Notes under the pieces: generated by a model
Told to the model about the DNA's origin: nothing
The model's database searches: none
The model's input: the letters and a program-made list of their open reading frames with translations, nothing else
Shown: positions 5,897 through 6,113 of the stretch, piece after piece
How positions within the stretch are numbered: the first letter of the stretch is position 1
Layout: each line of letters starts with the position of its first letter
Assembly: GCA_002298155.1 (NCBI GenBank)
Contig: DBME01000145.1
Span: 4,122-10,234, forward strand
DNA from: Holophagaceae bacterium UBA706
GTDB taxonomy: Bacteria; Acidobacteriota; Holophagae; Holophagales; Holophagaceae
Direction of reading: 5' to 3'
Length of the DNA: 6,113 nucleotides
Translations under genes and position numbers: made by a program

Positions 5897-5925
5897 TTGA
5901 CAAATTTGTTTTGCAAATCAAATTA
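5897..5925 (+). promoter_or_regulatory. Promoter-like block similar to the marR2 promoter, facing the glycosidase gene
   Basis: TTGACA (5897-5902), a 17-base spacer and AAATTA (5920-5925) repeat the marR2 promoter almost base for base, and the likeness continues into AAA...GGGCA further on. The orientation is plus, so it points to the gene starting at 5995 and would leave an untranslated leader of roughly 60 bases. The Rieske promoter must lie on the other strand in the same 129-base region; I see no clear -35/-10 for it. Confidence 0.6.
5905..5922. promoter_or_regulatory. Probable MarR operator, copy 3
   Basis: TTTGTTTTGCAAATCAAA is an exact match to TTTG-nn-TTGCAA-nn-CAAA. A perfect palindrome ACAAATTTGT (5900-5909) overlaps its left arm, as at the marR2 site. 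It sits between two divergent genes and could repress either or both. Confidence 0.7.
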
Positions 5926-5994
5926 AATGAAGGGCAAGTGCCACTTCGTCCATAGCGTATAGGAGCACCGCCCCGGTGGAAAGGGTCGAAAGCC

Positions 5995-6113
5995 ATGTAC
6001 ACCTCGCGTGGGTTCCGGGAATGGGAAATGGGTGACATCGACGTCATACGTCGCGGCAAGGAATACCACCTGTTCCACCTGGTCCTGCCGAACCACGACT
6101 ACATCGCCCACGC
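5995..6113 (+). CDS. Probable five-bladed beta-propeller glycoside hydrolase, N-terminal fragment
   Basis: Thirty-nine residues are visible before the window ends. The segment [17 protein letters not shown] (13-29), followed by NHDYIAHA, resembles the first blade of GH32/GH43/GH130-type sugar-cleaving or phosphorolytic propellers. In those families an acidic residue near the start lies in the active site, a short G-x-Y-H-L-F strand follows, and the next strand carries the I-A-H-A-x-S motif. Asp14 or Asp16 would be the candidate catalytic acid. No signal peptide is seen, so a cytoplasmic enzyme is expected. An in-frame stop at 5953-5955 bars a longer start, and ATG 5995 is the first start after it. 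GGAAAGGG lies about nine bases upstream. Codon use is GC-rich like the neighbours. The opposite-strand reading of this stretch is a shadow. The family call rests on a short fragment. Confidence 0.5.
   Translation, partial: MYTSRGFREWEMGDIDVIRRGKEYHLFHLVLPNHDYIAH

Noticed and set aside
4411..5955. 514-codon open frame on the plus strand
   Set aside because: It lies antisense to the ClC and Rieske genes, both of which have clear family motifs. Its translation is rich in Gly, Arg, Glu and His with no domain, as expected of a GC-rich shadow frame.
5927..5962. 11-codon plus-strand ORF ([11 protein letters not shown]) just after the promoter block, as a leader peptide
   Set aside because: It has no ribosome site and no repeated regulatory codons. 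Its ATG comes from a three-base insertion relative to the marR2 copy of the block, so chance is likely.
5923..6111. 62-codon minus-strand frame at the right edge
   Set aside because: The opposite strand encodes the glycosidase-like GDIDV...YHLFHL segment, which is the more convincing reading.
1..6113. tRNA or rRNA genes, CRISPR arrays, insertion sequences, phage or toxin-antitoxin genes
   Set aside because: I saw no repeat-spacer pattern, transposase motif, terminal inverted repeats or RNA gene signature. Nearly all of the window is explained by the listed genes.

Overview
This is a GC-rich (by eye well over 60% GC) bacterial window, densely coding on both strands. The genes are two ClC-type anion transporters, two tandem MarR-family regulators, a TolB-like periplasmic protein (cut by the left edge), a Rieske iron-sulfur protein, and the start of a probable beta-propeller glycoside hydrolase (cut by the right edge). 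The exported TolB-like protein and the Tat-type Rieske protein point to a Gram-negative cell plan. The overall gene style would suit an acidobacterium such as a Geothrix or Holophaga relative, but that placement is an impression and not proven by anything here.

Layout: 1-803 (minus) is the TolB-like gene, which follows a divergent, CBS-less ClC gene (820-2133, minus) by 16 bases, so the two look like one transcription unit. A 66-base divergent region separates that unit from marR-type gene 1 (2200-2676, plus). marR-type gene 2 (2759-3247, plus) follows after an 82-base gap that carries its own promoter/operator. A canonical ClC gene with a CBS pair (3259-5004, minus) converges on it, with only 11 bases between the stops. 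Upstream of that ClC gene lie a possible 46-residue ORF with an ATGA overlap and a strong hairpin, and then the Rieske gene (5236-5865, minus). A 129-base divergent region separates the Rieske gene from the plus-strand glycosidase fragment (5995 to the end).

The most notable signal is non-coding. An 18-base palindrome of the form TTTG-nn-TTGCAA-nn-CAAA occurs in the marR2 promoter and in the Rieske/glycosidase divergent region, with a one-mismatch copy in the ClC1/marR1 divergent region. Two of the three copies sit inside a shared block with a TTGACA -35 box. I infer an autoregulated MarR regulon that ties together the two regulators, the ClC/TolB-like unit and the Rieske and/or glycosidase gene. 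The ligand and physiological role cannot be read from the sequence.
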